Notes under the pieces: model-generated | Told to the model about the DNA's origin: nothing | Databases searched by the model: none | The model's input: the letters and a program-made list of their open reading frames with translations, nothing else | Shown here: positions 8,720 through 17,058 of the stretch, piece by piece | Position numbering within the stretch: position 1 is the first letter of the stretch | Layout: each line of letters opens with the position of its first letter | Position numbers and translations under genes: made by a program | Source of the DNA: JAQBZY01 sp038117205 | GTDB lineage: Bacteria > Pseudomonadota > Alphaproteobacteria > Rhodospirillales > Casp-alpha2 | NCBI GenBank assembly: GCA_038117205.1 | Contig: JAYOFL010000011.1 | Coordinates: forward strand, 1-64,000 | Direction: 5' to 3' | Length of the DNA stretch: 64,000 nt

Positions 8720-9424
8720 CTATTTTTCGGATTTCTTCCGCCCCTCGGCCGGCAGCTTGGGAGCCTTCTCGGGCCGGTGCGGCCCCCAGACGTGGCGGAA
8801 GTAGCTGTCCGCGAGATTGAGCGCGCCGACGGGGTTGTGCGCCAACACCCGGTCCTTGGCGACGAGCGTCGTCACCAGGCCCTTCGAGTACTTGTAGAAC
8901 ATGCTGTCGTGGCCGACGCAGAGTCCGAGCACGATGTTGAACTCCGATCCCGCGTCGTTCAGCAGCGTCGCCTGGGCGACCGGGTTGCACATGCTCTCGT
9001 GCCCGCCGGGGCGGATCTTCTCGTCGTCGCGGAGTCCGATGTCCTCTTTGGCGACGCTGCCGCTCTTGCAGCAGGCCGAGGCCACTTCCAAGCCGTGGCT
9101 TTCCAATATCTGCGAGAGCGTGTTGGCCTGATCGAGAAAGCTGATGCAGGTCGCGATGCCGACGCGCTTGTAGACCATCTGTTTGGCGAACTCGCAGATT
9201 TCGAGGACGCGGGGCCACTTGCAGTATCCTTCCGCCTCGATGCGGCCGGACACCTGGGCGACCCTGCGGATCAGGCCTTCGTCGTATTCGTCGAAGGCGG
9301 TGTCGATGCCGTCCTGATCGACCTTGGACGGACAATAACCGGGGCCGCGCTCGGCGGATTCGCCCTGCCGGCAGGCCCGGACGGTACTCGGACAATAGGC
9401 GCAAGCGGGCGTTTCGTACTGCAT
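8720..9424 (-). CDS. DUF1847 family cysteine-rich protein
   Basis: A 234-aa protein with an N-terminal cysteine cluster (CAYCPSTVRAC, then a lone Cys in GYCPSK) and further paired cysteines (ACCKSGS, SMCNP, LGLCVGHD). This fits the DUF1847 family of putative metal-binding proteins found in anaerobes and some Proteobacteria; no biochemical role is known to me. ATG 9424 is chosen because the family begins with the Cys cluster; the frame runs on to 9487. It faces pyrF tail to tail and interrupts the otherwise co-directional pyrF-trpF order. Confidence 0.8.
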   Translation of the reverse strand: MQYETPACAYCPSTVRACRQGESAERGPGYCPSKVDQDGIDTAFDEYDEGLIRRVAQVSGRIEAEGYCKWPRVLEICEFAKQMVYKRVGIATCISFLDQANTLSQILESHGLEVASACCKSGSVAKEDIGLRDDEKIRPGGHESMCNPVAQATLLNDAGSEFNIVLGLCVGHDSMFYKYSKGLVTTLVAKDRVLAHNPVGALNLADSYFRHVWGPHRPEKAPKLPAEGRKKSEK

Positions 9425-9546
9425 GGCGGCTTCCCCCGAACCGAATTTCGACCCCGTTAGCCTAGGTCCGGCACCCTCGCGCGGCATTGATATGGGTCAA
9501 AGCGATTTCGATGGCGTGTGCGCCCGCTCGTACCTCCAGCCCTCTT

Positions 9547-9573
9547 CGTCATTCCCGCGCAAGCGGGAACCCA
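9547..9573. repeat. REP-like palindrome, CGTCATTCCCGC type
   Basis: A stem TTCCCGC/GCGGGAA with a short loop, flanked by CGTCA and CCCA. This is a common proteobacterial intergenic repeat. It shares the CGTCA-palindrome-CCA plan with the GC-rich repeats near 21,050 and 49,000. It marks the left edge of the accessory insert. Confidence 0.7.
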
Positions 9574-9647
9574 GGCATTCTATCAAACGTGATACCTTGC
9601 GAGGGCTTGTAGAGAACTGCGTGAGAAATCCGTAGCTAGGGGTTTGG

Positions 9648-10247
9648 ATGATGTGCGGCCAGGATTTGGAGGAATTGAGAGAAACCTTTGTCGCATTCCG
9701 TGATCAGTGCATTGAGTTGCGAAATGCTCAGAAGATTTTCGAACATCTATTTGAATCTGGAGACGATACCCTCAAGTTGCTTGAGGATACGGCCCCTCTA
9801 TTTTTCTTCGATGTTCAAAACATTCTTATCGAACACATTTATCTCAAGGCATGCAGGCTGACAGACGTCGCGAGTGTAAAGCGCGGCAAGGAAGTTCGAA
9901 GAAATCTGACGGTACCGCATCTGAGAAATCGCCTTCATGACGTAGAGCTACTGAGCGGAGAAATCATCGCCCTCGCGGATGCCCTGCAAACTTACGGTGA
10001 CATGCTCAGAGCGCCGAGAAACCGTCGAATCGCACACGCAGACTTAAGGGCCGTTTTGAACGACGAAGATCGCGGCGAACACGACGAGAAAGACTATCAA
10101 GCCTTCTTTCGCGACCTTCAGGAGTTTTGCGACCATGTGGGAGTCGCACTCAACGAAGGGCCATTGGATTTCCGTGTGGTTCCAGGGCCTGGGGATGTGA
10201 TTGACTTGCTGAGAGTTTTGGAGCGGGGGAAATACAGAGGGCGTTGA
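9648..10247 (+). CDS. HEPN-domain protein resembling AbiU2
   Basis: A 199-aa, largely helical protein that is clearly AT-richer than its neighbours. It contains RNRRIAH (residues 124-130), which matches the RN-x4-H motif of HEPN ribonucleases, in the setting LRAPRNRRIAHADL that resembles the AbiU2 abortive-infection family. I infer an RNase or defence-related role; the family match is from memory and not tested. The start is one of two adjacent ATGs, with AGGGG just upstream. Its stop codon lies inside the -35 box of the following toxin-antitoxin pair, so that promoter is embedded in its 3' end. Confidence 0.6.
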   Translation: MMCGQDLEELRETFVAFRDQCIELRNAQKIFEHLFESGDDTLKLLEDTAPLFFFDVQNILIEHIYLKACRLTDVASVKRGKEVRRNLTVPHLRNRLHDVELLSGEIIALADALQTYGDMLRAPRNRRIAHADLRAVLNDEDRGEHDEKDYQAFFRDLQEFCDHVGVALNEGPLDFRVVPGPGDVIDLLRVLERGKYRGR

Positions 10248-10300
10248 CATCAACAAAAGAGAATATTAGCTTAGCTAAGCTAAGTTTGTTATGTTTAGCT
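10244..10300 (+). promoter_or_regulatory. Promoter and palindromic operator of the Phd/VapC pair
   Basis: A perfect -35 box TTGACA (10244-10249) is followed by TTAGCTTAGCTAAGCTAA (10266-10283), a perfect 18-bp palindrome covering the expected -10 region, and by a further half-site TTAGCT at 10295-10300. This layout fits autorepression by an antitoxin or toxin-antitoxin complex. The palindrome is seen directly; the binding is inferred. Confidence 0.6.
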
Positions 10301-10316
10301 GGAAAGGGGTTTGTTG

Positions 10317-10556
10317 TTGGGCCAAGTGAACATCCATAGCGCCAAGACCAACCTGTCCAAGCTGCTCGAACGGGTTGAGCGGGGCGAGGAAATCGTCATC
10401 GCACGGGCCGGCAAGCCGGTGGCGAAACTGGTCGGCATTCCGCCAACGCGCGAGCCCCGCAAGCCGGGCCGCATGAAGGGCCGCATCTGGATCGCCGACG
10501 ATTTCGACGACTTCATCCCGGAAGGGTTCGAGGAATACGTCGCGGACCAGAGCTGA
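10317..10556 (+). CDS. Phd/YefM-type antitoxin
   Basis: A 79-aa protein. The N-terminal half, GQVNIHSAKTNLSKLLERVE then GEEIVIARAGKPVAKLV, is the Phd/YefM DNA-binding dimer fold. The acidic, aromatic C-terminus (WIADDFDDFIPEGFEEY) is the usual toxin-neutralising segment. I place the start at TTG 10317 because AAAGGGG (10303-10309) lies about 8 nt upstream and relatives start at this point; two further in-frame TTGs precede it (10311, 10314). The gene ends directly against the toxin ATG. Confidence 0.85.
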   Translation: MGQVNIHSAKTNLSKLLERVERGEEIVIARAGKPVAKLVGIPPTREPRKPGRMKGRIWIADDFDDFIPEGFEEYVADQS

Positions 10557-10940
10557 ATGCGTCTTCTCCTCGACTCGCACGTGATCGTTTGGTGGCTCGA
10601 CGACGACGACGCGCTGACGCCCGACGCACGGTCGCAAATCGCGGCAACGGATAATGATATTTTCTTCAGTGCGGCATCGGTATGGGAACTGGCGATCAAG
10701 CGCGCCTCTGGAAAACTCGACCTGAACGACCCGGAGTTTCCGGATTCGCTGGTCAGGCTCGATCATTTCTCGTCCTTACCCGTTAACGACCTGCATGCGG
10801 TTCGCGCGGCGGCCTTACCGAAACATCACGGCGACCCGTTCGACCGAATGCTGATTGCCCAGGCCGTCAGCGAGGGGTTGACCATCGTCACCCATGACAG
10901 GAAATTCGCGGCCTACGACGTTCCAGTCCTCTGGACGTAG
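10557..10940 (+). CDS. PIN-domain toxin of the VapC family
   Basis: A 127-aa PIN ribonuclease. Acidic active-site residues are in place: Asp6 (LLLDSH), Glu44 (SVWELAIK), Asp93 and Asp96 (GDPFDRMLIAQA) and Asp114 (THDRKF). It is directly downstream of the Phd-type antitoxin with no spacer, a standard type II pair. Such toxins cut tRNA or rRNA; the target here is unknown. It ends 9 nt before trpF, so it abuts the biosynthetic operon. Confidence 0.9.
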   Translation: MRLLLDSHVIVWWLDDDDALTPDARSQIAATDNDIFFSAASVWELAIKRASGKLDLNDPEFPDSLVRLDHFSSLPVNDLHAVRAAALPKHHGDPFDRMLIAQAVSEGLTIVTHDRKFAAYDVPVLWT

Positions 10941-10949
10941 GGAGGGTGA

Positions 10950-11591
10950 ATGCCCGTCGACGTGAAGATTTGCGGCCTTTCGACGCCGGACGCGGTGGAT
11001 ACCGCCGTCGGCGAAGGGGCCGCCATGACCGGTTTCGTCTTCTTTCCGCGGTCGCCCCGCAACGTTTCCGTCGCCGACGCGGCGGCGCTGACGGCACGGG
11101 TGCCGGCGGGCATCGGCAAGGTGGCGCTCAGCGTCGACGCGGACGACGAATTCCTCGCCGCCATCGTCGCTGGGGCCGGTGTCGATACCTTGCAACTGCA
11201 CGGCCACGAAACGCCGGAGCGGGTCGCCGACGTCCGGGCCCGTTTCGGGCTGCCGATCATCAAGGCCGTCGCCGTCTCGTCGATCGCCGATGTCGCGGCG
11301 GCGCGCGCCCTGGAAGACGTCGCCGACATGCTGCTGTTCGACGCCCGGCCGCCGAAAGACGCGACCCGGCCCGGCGGCAACGCGGCGGCCTTCGACTGGA
11401 CACTGCTCGCCGGTCAAACCTGGAAGCGGCCCTGGCTGCTCGCGGGCGGCATCACCGCCGACAATCTGGCCGAAGCGGTTTCCGTGACGGGGGCGCGGCT
11501 GGTCGACGTGTCGTCGGGCGTCGAGGATGCCCCCGGACGTAAGAACACGGACCTGATCGCCGCCTTCATTCGTCGCGCCAAGGCCCTGTAA
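10950..11591 (+). CDS. trpF: Phosphoribosylanthranilate isomerase
   Basis: Isomerises N-(5-phosphoribosyl)anthranilate in tryptophan synthesis. The 213-aa TIM barrel has the catalytic cysteine in VKICGLS, the LQLHGHE strand, the catalytic aspartate in LLFDARPP, and the phosphate-binding LLAGGITADN. GGGAGGG lies just upstream of ATG 10950, giving it its own translation signal next to the toxin gene. No Trp-rich leader peptide is visible upstream. Confidence 0.97.
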   Translation: MPVDVKICGLSTPDAVDTAVGEGAAMTGFVFFPRSPRNVSVADAAALTARVPAGIGKVALSVDADDEFLAAIVAGAGVDTLQLHGHETPERVADVRARFGLPIIKAVAVSSIADVAAARALEDVADMLLFDARPPKDATRPGGNAAAFDWTLLAGQTWKRPWLLAGGITADNLAEAVSVTGARLVDVSSGVEDAPGRKNTDLIAAFIRRAKAL

Positions 11592-11680
11592 TCGCTGGAT
11601 TTCGGCCTTTTGCGGCGCAAAAATGCCTGTTCTTGCCGGGGCCTGTCCGCTAAGTTGCCGGCCTGACGAGAGAGACCCAG

Positions 11681-12892
11681 ATGAGCAAACTCAACACTTT
11701 CCGTTCCGGCGTTGACGAAAACGGCCATTTCGGCATTTTCGGCGGCCGTTTCGTCGCAGAAACCCTGATGCCGCTGATCCTCGAGGTCGAGCAGGCCTAC
11801 AGCCAGGCCAAGCGGGACGACGATTTCTGGGCCGAGTTCCACCGCCTGATGAAGCACTACGTCGGCCGGCCGAGCCCGCTCTATTTCGCCGAACGTCTGA
11901 CGCAGCACTACGGCGGCGCCAAGATCTACTTCAAGCGCGACGAGCTCAACCACACCGGCGCGCACAAGATCAACAACACCATCGGCCAGATCCTGCTGGC
12001 GCGGCGCATGGGCAAGCAGCGCATCATCGCCGAGACCGGCGCCGGTCAGCACGGCGTGGCGACGGCGACGGTCTGCGCGCTGTTTGGCATGAAGTGCGTC
12101 GTCTACATGGGCGAGACGGACGTGCAGCGGCAATCGCCAAACGTCTTCCGCATGAAGCTCCTGGGCGCCGAAGTGGTACCCGTCACCGCCGGCACCGGCA
12201 CCCTCAAGGACGCCATGAACGAGGCGCTCCGCGACTGGGTCGCCAACGTCGAGGACACCTACTACCTGATCGGCACCGTCGCCGGGCCGCATCCGTATCC
12301 GGTGATGGTGCGCGACTTCCAGTGCGTCATCGGCGACGAGGTGCGGACGCAGATGCAGGAAGCCGAAGGCCGCCTGCCCGATACGCTGGTCGCCGCCATC
12401 GGCGGCGGCTCCAACGCCTTGGGCCTGTTCCATCCGTTCCTAGACGATCAGAGCGTCGAGATCATCGGCGTCGAGGCGGCCGGACACGGCATCGAGTCGG
12501 GCGAACATTGCGCGTCATTGAACGGCGGCGCGCCGGGCGTGCTGCACGGCAACCGGACATACCTGCTGCAGGACGCCGACGGCCAGATCAAGGACGGCTA
12601 TTCCATCTCCGCCGGTCTCGACTATCCCGGCATCGGCCCCGAGCATTCCTGGCTGCACGACATCGGCCGCGTGAAGTACGTCTACGCGACGGACAAGGAG
12701 GCGCTCGACGCCTTCCAGCTTTGCACCAAGATGGAAGGCATCATCCCGGCGCTCGAGCCCTGTCACGCGCTGGCGCATGTCGGCAAGATCGCGCCGGACC
12801 TGCCGAAGGACCATCTGATCGTCATGAACCTTTGCGGCCGCGGCGACAAGGACGTGTTCGCCGTCGCCGAAATCCTGGGATTCAAGCTGTGA
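11681..12892 (+). CDS. trpB: Tryptophan synthase beta chain
   Basis: Joins indole and serine in the final tryptophan step, as a partner of TrpA. The 403-aa protein has the PLP lysine in NHTGAHKINN, the ETGAGQHGVATA segment, the phosphate-binding GGGSNALG and the C-terminal NLCGRGDKD. It follows trpF after 89 nt, long enough for a second promoter though none is clear. It overlaps trpA by GTGA. Confidence 0.98.
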   Translation: MSKLNTFRSGVDENGHFGIFGGRFVAETLMPLILEVEQAYSQAKRDDDFWAEFHRLMKHYVGRPSPLYFAERLTQHYGGAKIYFKRDELNHTGAHKINNTIGQILLARRMGKQRIIAETGAGQHGVATATVCALFGMKCVVYMGETDVQRQSPNVFRMKLLGAEVVPVTAGTGTLKDAMNEALRDWVANVEDTYYLIGTVAGPHPYPVMVRDFQCVIGDEVRTQMQEAEGRLPDTLVAAIGGGSNALGLFHPFLDDQSVEIIGVEAAGHGIESGEHCASLNGGAPGVLHGNRTYLLQDADGQIKDGYSISAGLDYPGIGPEHSWLHDIGRVKYVYATDKEALDAFQLCTKMEGIIPALEPCHALAHVGKIAPDLPKDHLIVMNLCGRGDKDVFAVAEILGFKL

Positions 12893-13746
12893 GCGCCGTG
12901 CAGACACCCGAAACCCGCATCACGCGCCGCTTCGCCGCCCTCAAGGCGGAAGGCCGCTCCGGCTTCGTCACCTTCACGACGGCGGGCGATCCCGACTACG
13001 AGACGTCCGTCGCGATCCTGAACGGCATCGCCAAGGCCGGCGCCGACGTGATCGAGATCGGCGTGCCGTTCTCGGACCCGATGGCGGACGGCCCGGCCGT
13101 GCAGGCGTCGTCGCTCCGCGCCATCAAGAAGGGCATGACGCTCAGGAAGACCCTCGACATGGTGCGCGGCTTCCGCAAGTCGGATGACGACACGCCGATC
13201 GTCCTCATGGGCTACTACAACCCGATCTACATCTACGGCGTCGACAAGTTCCTGAAGGACGCCAAGGACGCCGGCGTCGACGGTCTGATCGTCGTCGATC
13301 TGCCGCCGGAAGAGGAAGCGGAGCTCTGCCTGCCCGCCCTCAAGGCCGGCATCAACTTCATTTATCTGACCGCGCCGACGACGGACGACAAGCGCCTGCC
13401 GCGCGTCCTCGCGAACGCCAGCGGCTTCGTCTATTTCGTCTCCATCACCGGCATCACCGGCACCCGTTCGGCGAATGCCGCCGACGTCGCCGGACACGTG
13501 GCGCGCATCAAGAAGCAGACCGACCTGCCGGTCGCCGTCGGCTTCGGCATCCGCACGCCGGAACAGGCGGCCGCCATCGCCGCCGTCGCCGACGCGGCGG
13601 TGGTCGGCTCGGCCATCGTCGACGTGGTGACGAAGAACCTCGACAAGGACGGCAATCCGTCGGCGAAGACCGCCGACGAGGTATTGGCGCTGGTCGCCGA
13701 TCTCGCCGCCGGGGTCCGGGGTGCCCGCAAGAAGGCGGCGTCATGA
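12889..13746 (+). CDS. trpA: Tryptophan synthase alpha chain
   Basis: Cleaves indole-3-glycerol phosphate to indole. The 285-aa TIM barrel has FVTFTTAGDPDYE, the catalytic Glu in EIGVPFSDPMADGP together with its Asp, LMGYYNPI, and the phosphate-binding GFGIRTPEQ and VVGSAIV. The start is GTG 12889, overlapping the trpB stop by 4 nt; the open frame upstream of it is only trpB read in another frame. It overlaps accD by ATGA at its end. Confidence 0.97.
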   Translation: MSAVQTPETRITRRFAALKAEGRSGFVTFTTAGDPDYETSVAILNGIAKAGADVIEIGVPFSDPMADGPAVQASSLRAIKKGMTLRKTLDMVRGFRKSDDDTPIVLMGYYNPIYIYGVDKFLKDAKDAGVDGLIVVDLPPEEEAELCLPALKAGINFIYLTAPTTDDKRLPRVLANASGFVYFVSITGITGTRSANAADVAGHVARIKKQTDLPVAVGFGIRTPEQAAAIAAVADAAVVGSAIVDVVTKNLDKDGNPSAKTADEVLALVADLAAGVRGARKKAAS

Positions 13747-14756
13747 GTTGGCTTCGCGACGTCGTCCGGCCGAAACTCCGCGAGCTCGTCAAGGGCCGGA
13801 AGGAAGTGCCGGACAACCTCTGGCACAAGTGCCCGAACTGCGGCCAGATGATCTTCCACCGCGACCTCGCCAAGAACCTGCAGGTCTGTCAGCACTGCGG
13901 CCACCACATGCGCTTGGGCGCCGAGGAACGGCTCGCCATGCTGTTCGACGACGGCAAGTTCGAGGCGGTTGAGCTGAAGCAGCCGGTTTCCGATCCGCTC
14001 AAGTTCCGCGACCTCAAGCGCTACAACGACCGGCTCAAGGACGCGCAGTCGAAGTCCAAGAACAAGGACGCCATCGTCGTTGCGCACGGCAAGCTGGGCG
14101 GCGTGCAGACGGTCATGGCGGCGTTCGATTTCTCGTTCATGGGCGGCTCCATGGGAATCGCGGTCGGCGAGGGGATTCTGACGGCGGCCCGGCTCGCCGT
14201 CGTGCAGCGCGCGCCCCTGATCGTGCTGCCGTCTTCCGGCGGCGCCCGCATGCAGGAAGGCATTCTGTCCCTGATGCAGATGGCCCGGACCACCATCGCC
14301 GTCGAGGAAGTGAAGGAGGCCGGGCTCCCTTACATCGTCGTGCTCTGCGATCCGACCACCGGCGGCGTCACCGCGTCGTTCGCCATGCTGGGCGACATCG
14401 CCATCGCCGAACCGGGCGCCGTCGTCGGCTTCGCCGGCCAGCGCGTCATCGAGCAGACGATCCGGGAAACCCTGCCGGAGGGTTTCCAGCGCGCCGAATA
14501 TCTTCACGAGCACGGCATGGTCGACATGGTGGTGCCGCGCCGCGATCTCCGCGCCACGCTGAGCCGCATCGTCAACATCGTGATGAACCCGGGCCGCGCC
14601 GGCGAACTGGTGCGCCTGGCGGAGGCCAAGGGCAAGGAACCGGCGGAGGTCGAAATCCTGCCGCCCGGCGGCAAGTCCGGCGCCGACAAGTCATCCCCCA
14701 ATGCGTCCCCCGCTGGATCCCATAGGGGCGCCGATGACGACAAGCCCGGCAAGTGA
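13743..14756 (+). CDS. accD: Acetyl-CoA carboxylase carboxyltransferase subunit beta
   Basis: Forms malonyl-CoA with AccA. The 337-aa protein has an N-terminal four-cysteine zinc ribbon (CPNCGQMIF then CQHCGHHM) and a crotonase-type carboxyltransferase core with SSGGARMQEG and DPTTGGVTASFAMLGD. A disordered C-terminus (about residues 300-337) follows. This copy is complete. Its last 342 bases, from 14415, are repeated exactly at 15737-16078 by a tandem duplication. Its 3' end overlaps the folC start by 23 nt. Confidence 0.97.
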   Translation: MSWLRDVVRPKLRELVKGRKEVPDNLWHKCPNCGQMIFHRDLAKNLQVCQHCGHHMRLGAEERLAMLFDDGKFEAVELKQPVSDPLKFRDLKRYNDRLKDAQSKSKNKDAIVVAHGKLGGVQTVMAAFDFSFMGGSMGIAVGEGILTAARLAVVQRAPLIVLPSSGGARMQEGILSLMQMARTTIAVEEVKEAGLPYIVVLCDPTTGGVTASFAMLGDIAIAEPGAVVGFAGQRVIEQTIRETLPEGFQRAEYLHEHGMVDMVVPRRDLRATLSRIVNIVMNPGRAGELVRLAEAKGKEPAEVEILPPGGKSGADKSSPNASPAGSHRGADDDKPGK

Positions 14757-15736
14757 CGACATCCTGGAGCGTCTGCTGACGCTCCACCCGAAGCTGGTCG
14801 ATCTGTCGCTCGGGCGGATCGAACGGCTGCTCGCCGCGCTCGACCATCCGGAACGCAAGTTGCCGCCCGCGGTGCACGTCACCGGCACCAACGGCAAGGG
14901 CTCGGTGCTGGCCTTCGTGCGCGCCATGCTGGAGGACGCGGGATACAGGGTGCACGTCTACATCTCGCCGCATCTGGCACGCTTTCACGAACGCATCCGC
15001 CTCGCCGGCGAGCTGATTTCCGAACCGGACTTGCGGGACGTCCTCGAACACTGCGAGCGGGCGAACGGCCATCTGCCGATCACCTTCTTCGAGATCACGA
15101 CGGCGGCGGCCTTCGTCGCCTTCGCGCGCACGCCGGCCGACATCCTGCTTTTGGAAAACGGCCTCGGCGGCCGGCTCGACGCCACCAACGTGATCGAGCG
15201 GCCGCTGGCGACGGCGATCACGCCGGTCTCGCTGGACCATCAGAATTTCCTCGGCGACACGCTCGCCAAGATCGCCTTCGAGAAGGCCGGCATCATCAAG
15301 CGGGGCGTGCCGTGCGTGCTGGGGCCGCAGCCGGACGAAGCCCTCAAGGTGATCCGTGCGCGCGCCGGCGAACTGTCGGCGCCGCTGATCGAGACGCCCG
15401 GCGGCTGGACCTCGGAGCGGACGCCGGACGGCCTCACGGTGACGGTCGGGGACAAAGTGCTGTCATTGCCGGCGCCGGTGCTCGCCGGGCCGCACCAGAC
15501 GGCGAACGCGGGCCAAGCGGTGGCACTCGCCCTGGCGCTGCAGGGCTTCGAGCTCACCGAGAAGAACATCGCCGCGGGGCTCGCCAACGCCCAGTGGCCG
15601 GCGCGGCTGCAGCGCCTGAAATCGGGGCCGGTGTTGGATGCCGTGCCGGCGGATTGGGAAGTCTGGCTCGACGGCGGGCATAACCCGTCGGCCGGCGATG
15701 CGGTCTCGGCGCACGCCCGCGCCGCCTGGGCCGACT
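14415..15736. repeat. Tandem duplication, unit 1 (1,322 bp)
   Basis: Covers the 3' third of accD and the first 1,003 bases of folC. It matches 15737-17058 at a constant offset of 1,322 bp. In the parts I compared by eye, only the last base differs (t15736 versus c17058). The junction sits at a shared GGC where folC and accD sequence meet. Confidence 0.93.
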
Positions 15737-16047
15737 GGCGCCGTCGTCGGCTTCGCCGGCCAGCGCGTCATCGAGCAGACGATCCGGGAAACCCTGCCGG
15801 AGGGTTTCCAGCGCGCCGAATATCTTCACGAGCACGGCATGGTCGACATGGTGGTGCCGCGCCGCGATCTCCGCGCCACGCTGAGCCGCATCGTCAACAT
15901 CGTGATGAACCCGGGCCGCGCCGGCGAACTGGTGCGCCTGGCGGAGGCCAAGGGCAAGGAACCGGCGGAGGTCGAAATCCTGCCGCCCGGCGGCAAGTCC
16001 GGCGCCGACAAGTCATCCCCCAATGCGTCCCCCGCTGGATCCCATAG
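14734..16047 (+). pseudogene. folC: Truncated folC copy, fused out of frame to accD sequence
   Basis: The first 334 residues equal FolC (start MTTSPASDD, P-loop VTGTNGKGS), ending at HARAAWAD. At the duplication junction (15736) the frame enters accD sequence in a non-native frame and runs about 100 Arg/Pro-rich residues to a stop at 16047. The C-terminal Mur-ligase-like domain is missing, so folylpolyglutamate synthase activity is unlikely. An intact copy follows at 16056. The start keeps the native overlap with accD, so it should still be translated unless the transcript is degraded. Confidence 0.85.
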
Positions 16048-16078
16048 GGGCGCCGATGACGACAAGCCCGGCAAGTGA
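15737..16078 (+). pseudogene. accD: Duplicated C-terminal fragment of accD
   Basis: Encodes only the last 113 residues of AccD (AVVGFAGQRVIEQ onward to GADDDKPGK), identical to the full gene. The zinc ribbon and most of the carboxyltransferase core are absent. It could be translated only from starts in the preceding folC sequence (the open frame begins at 15638). It is the necessary by-product of the tandem duplication and has no predicted function. Confidence 0.85.
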
Positions 16079-17058
16079 CGACATCCTGGAGCGTCTGCTG
16101 ACGCTCCACCCGAAGCTGGTCGATCTGTCGCTCGGGCGGATCGAACGGCTGCTCGCCGCGCTCGACCATCCGGAACGCAAGTTGCCGCCCGCGGTGCACG
16201 TCACCGGCACCAACGGCAAGGGCTCGGTGCTGGCCTTCGTGCGCGCCATGCTGGAGGACGCGGGATACAGGGTGCACGTCTACATCTCGCCGCATCTGGC
16301 ACGCTTTCACGAACGCATCCGCCTCGCCGGCGAGCTGATTTCCGAACCGGACTTGCGGGACGTCCTCGAACACTGCGAGCGGGCGAACGGCCATCTGCCG
16401 ATCACCTTCTTCGAGATCACGACGGCGGCGGCCTTCGTCGCCTTCGCGCGCACGCCGGCCGACATCCTGCTTTTGGAAAACGGCCTCGGCGGCCGGCTCG
16501 ACGCCACCAACGTGATCGAGCGGCCGCTGGCGACGGCGATCACGCCGGTCTCGCTGGACCATCAGAATTTCCTCGGCGACACGCTCGCCAAGATCGCCTT
16601 CGAGAAGGCCGGCATCATCAAGCGGGGCGTGCCGTGCGTGCTGGGGCCGCAGCCGGACGAAGCCCTCAAGGTGATCCGTGCGCGCGCCGGCGAACTGTCG
16701 GCGCCGCTGATCGAGACGCCCGGCGGCTGGACCTCGGAGCGGACGCCGGACGGCCTCACGGTGACGGTCGGGGACAAAGTGCTGTCATTGCCGGCGCCGG
16801 TGCTCGCCGGGCCGCACCAGACGGCGAACGCGGGCCAAGCGGTGGCACTCGCCCTGGCGCTGCAGGGCTTCGAGCTCACCGAGAAGAACATCGCCGCGGG
16901 GCTCGCCAACGCCCAGTGGCCGGCGCGGCTGCAGCGCCTGAAATCGGGGCCGGTGTTGGATGCCGTGCCGGCGGATTGGGAAGTCTGGCTCGACGGCGGG
17001 CATAACCCGTCGGCCGGCGATGCGGTCTCGGCGCACGCCCGCGCCGCCTGGGCCGACC
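15737..17058. repeat. Tandem duplication, unit 2 (1,322 bp)
   Basis: The second copy of the accD-folC segment, directly abutting unit 1 in the same orientation. Because it ends in the native folC context, it restores a full folC downstream. Confidence 0.93.

Noticed and set aside
11592..11680. Possible trp attenuator before trpB
   Set aside because: There is no short ORF with clustered Trp codons and no terminator/antiterminator pair visible.
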